Below are positions 39,706-40,265 of a stretch of DNA of 40,265 bases, piece after piece (positions within the stretch are counted from its first letter, which is position 1; each line of letters opens with the position of its first letter). The translations under genes were made by a program, and so were the position numbers. The notes beneath the pieces were generated by a model. That model was not told the origin of the DNA, did no database searches, and worked only from the letters and a program-made list of their open reading frames with translations. Source of the DNA: Thermoplasmata archaeon (GTDB lineage Archaea > Thermoplasmatota > Thermoplasmata > Lutacidiplasmatales > UBA184). The stretch is from NCBI GenBank assembly GCA_030037735.1, contig JASHQC010000012.1, positions 1-40,265 on the forward strand, in the 5' to 3' direction.

Positions 39706-39717
39706 GCTATTTAGCCC
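39706..39717. promoter_or_regulatory. Palindromic TATA element between rtcB and the receiver-like gene
   Basis: GGCTATTTAGCC has perfect GGCTA/TAGCC arms around TT. On the minus strand GCTAAATAGC is centred 26.5 nt before the rtcB GTG. On the plus strand it is about 85 nt before ATG 39796, giving a leader of about 60 nt. It may serve both directions. Confidence 0.55.
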
Positions 39718-39795
39718 GGGGCGGGCGGAATGCCCCGTCCGGCACCGCTCCCCCGGTGCGAAAGTTCATGGAGGCGAGGGACTTCTCGGGGAACG

Positions 39796-40265
39796 ATGGC
39801 CGCCTCCCACCGCCCCCGTGGGCCGGTCGGACCGCCGACTCCCGTCGCGCCCTCCGTTCGGGTGATTGTGCTCGGGGACCGGCCGGAGGTCCTTTCGATG
39901 CTCAACGCGCTCCTCAAGTCCGAGGGGGCCCAAATTGTCGAGCAGACGTCGGACCCGCGGGACCTTTCCGAAGAGGCCGGCAAGGGGGCCGACGTGGTTT
40001 TCATCGAGGCCGTTGGGCTCCACGGCTCTCGCTGGAAGGACCTGCTCCATGACGCGCGACGGCGCATTCCCGACGCGCGAATCGTCCTCGTGACCCGCGG
40101 ACCGGGCCGGGCGCTCGAGGGACCGGCCCGTCTCGAAGGCGCGGACGGCCTCGTGCAGTATCCGATCCAGCGGGAGGCCCTCACCCAGGTCCTCTCGAGT
40201 CTGTTCCCCGCGGTCACGTTCCCCCCGGACAAGACCCACGTGAGTGGAGCCTACGCCCCGCCCCA
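39796..40265 (+). CDS. Degenerate receiver-like domain protein, 3'-truncated by the window edge
   Basis: The frame is open from ATG 39796 to the window end (156 codons seen). After about 20 Pro-rich residues the sequence follows the CheY pattern: VRVIVLGDRPEVLSMLNALL, then ADVVFIEAVGLHGSRW, ARIVLVTRGPG and GADGLVQYPIQREALTQVLS. The usual phosphoacceptor Asp is replaced by Glu (VFIEAV), one of the acidic pair is missing and the conserved Lys is Gln (VQYPI). It may be a pseudo-receiver that does not accept phosphate. What follows the domain lies outside the window. Its function is unknown. Confidence 0.65.
   Translation, partial: MAASHRPRGPVGPPTPVAPSVRVIVLGDRPEVLSMLNALLKSEGAQIVEQTSDPRDLSEEAGKGADVVFIEAVGLHGSRWKDLLHDARRRIPDARIVLVTRGPGRALEGPARLEGADGLVQYPIQREALTQVLSSLFPAVTFPPDKTHVSGAYAPP

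Noticed and set aside
38441-39865. Long open frame on the plus strand (474 codons)
   Set aside because: It is antisense to rtcB, which has every catalytic motif.

Overview
This is a G+C-rich, gene-dense archaeal chromosomal segment with about 30 protein genes and one tRNA gene. TFB, SRP54, archaeal PheS/PheT, PTH2, an ATP-dependent DNA ligase, PriL, Csl4, RtcB, PurP and a BHB-type tRNA intron are all archaeal. The best guess for the lineage is a G+C-rich member of the Thermoplasmatota. The reasons are sedolisin and peptide-uptake genes with large cysteine-bearing external domains, a split methylmalonyl-CoA mutase and many leaderless promoters. This placement is an inference. There is no rRNA, CRISPR array, insertion sequence or prophage, so the window reads as core chromosome with some lineage-specific surface and membrane genes.

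Layout. 1-5093 (minus): partial purP, a RecB-like PD-(D/E)XK Fe-S nuclease, TFB, a TrmB-like regulator and rpsB. 5097-11638 (minus): read as pheS-pheT-mcmA-mce-eno-rpsB, a tightly packed run joining translation, glycolysis and propionyl-CoA metabolism. 11688-15857 (minus): a membrane-anchored S53 peptidase and a GltD-like flavoprotein. 16042-18301 (plus): srp54, a small membrane protein and pth2. 18556-24285 (plus): a peptide ABC transporter operon (dppBCDF-like plus a small membrane protein). Its likely binding protein, TM-anchored and carrying a PKD-like domain, is convergent at 24461-27505. 27592-33015 (plus): rpe and DNA ligase, then a PRC-barrel gene, intron-containing tRNA-Leu(UAA), a METTL5-like methyltransferase, csl4 and glyA. 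33139-34347 (minus): a membrane protein with a cytoplasmic C2H2 zinc finger. 34394-35773 (plus): an AK6/Fap7-like kinase and a CDP-alcohol phosphatidyltransferase. 35679-39685 (minus): priL, a site-2 protease and rtcB. 39796-end (plus): a partial, degenerate receiver-like gene.

The genes fit an organism that digests extracellular protein and imports peptides: a secreted-side sedolisin, a peptide ABC transporter, and amino-acid and propionyl-CoA metabolism. Most of the rest is housekeeping. Promoters are readable. At seven genes an A/T-rich core on the coding strand is centred 25-28 nt before the start codon, which implies leaderless mRNAs that often begin with GTG. Other genes have longer leaders with a Shine-Dalgarno match.

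The most unusual items are two unrelated membrane-anchored surface proteins that each end in a small cytoplasmic zinc-binding module, the tRNA-Leu intron with a relaxed BHB and a U discriminator, a convergent 95-bp coding overlap of pgsA-like and priL, and a large insertion in one transporter ATPase.
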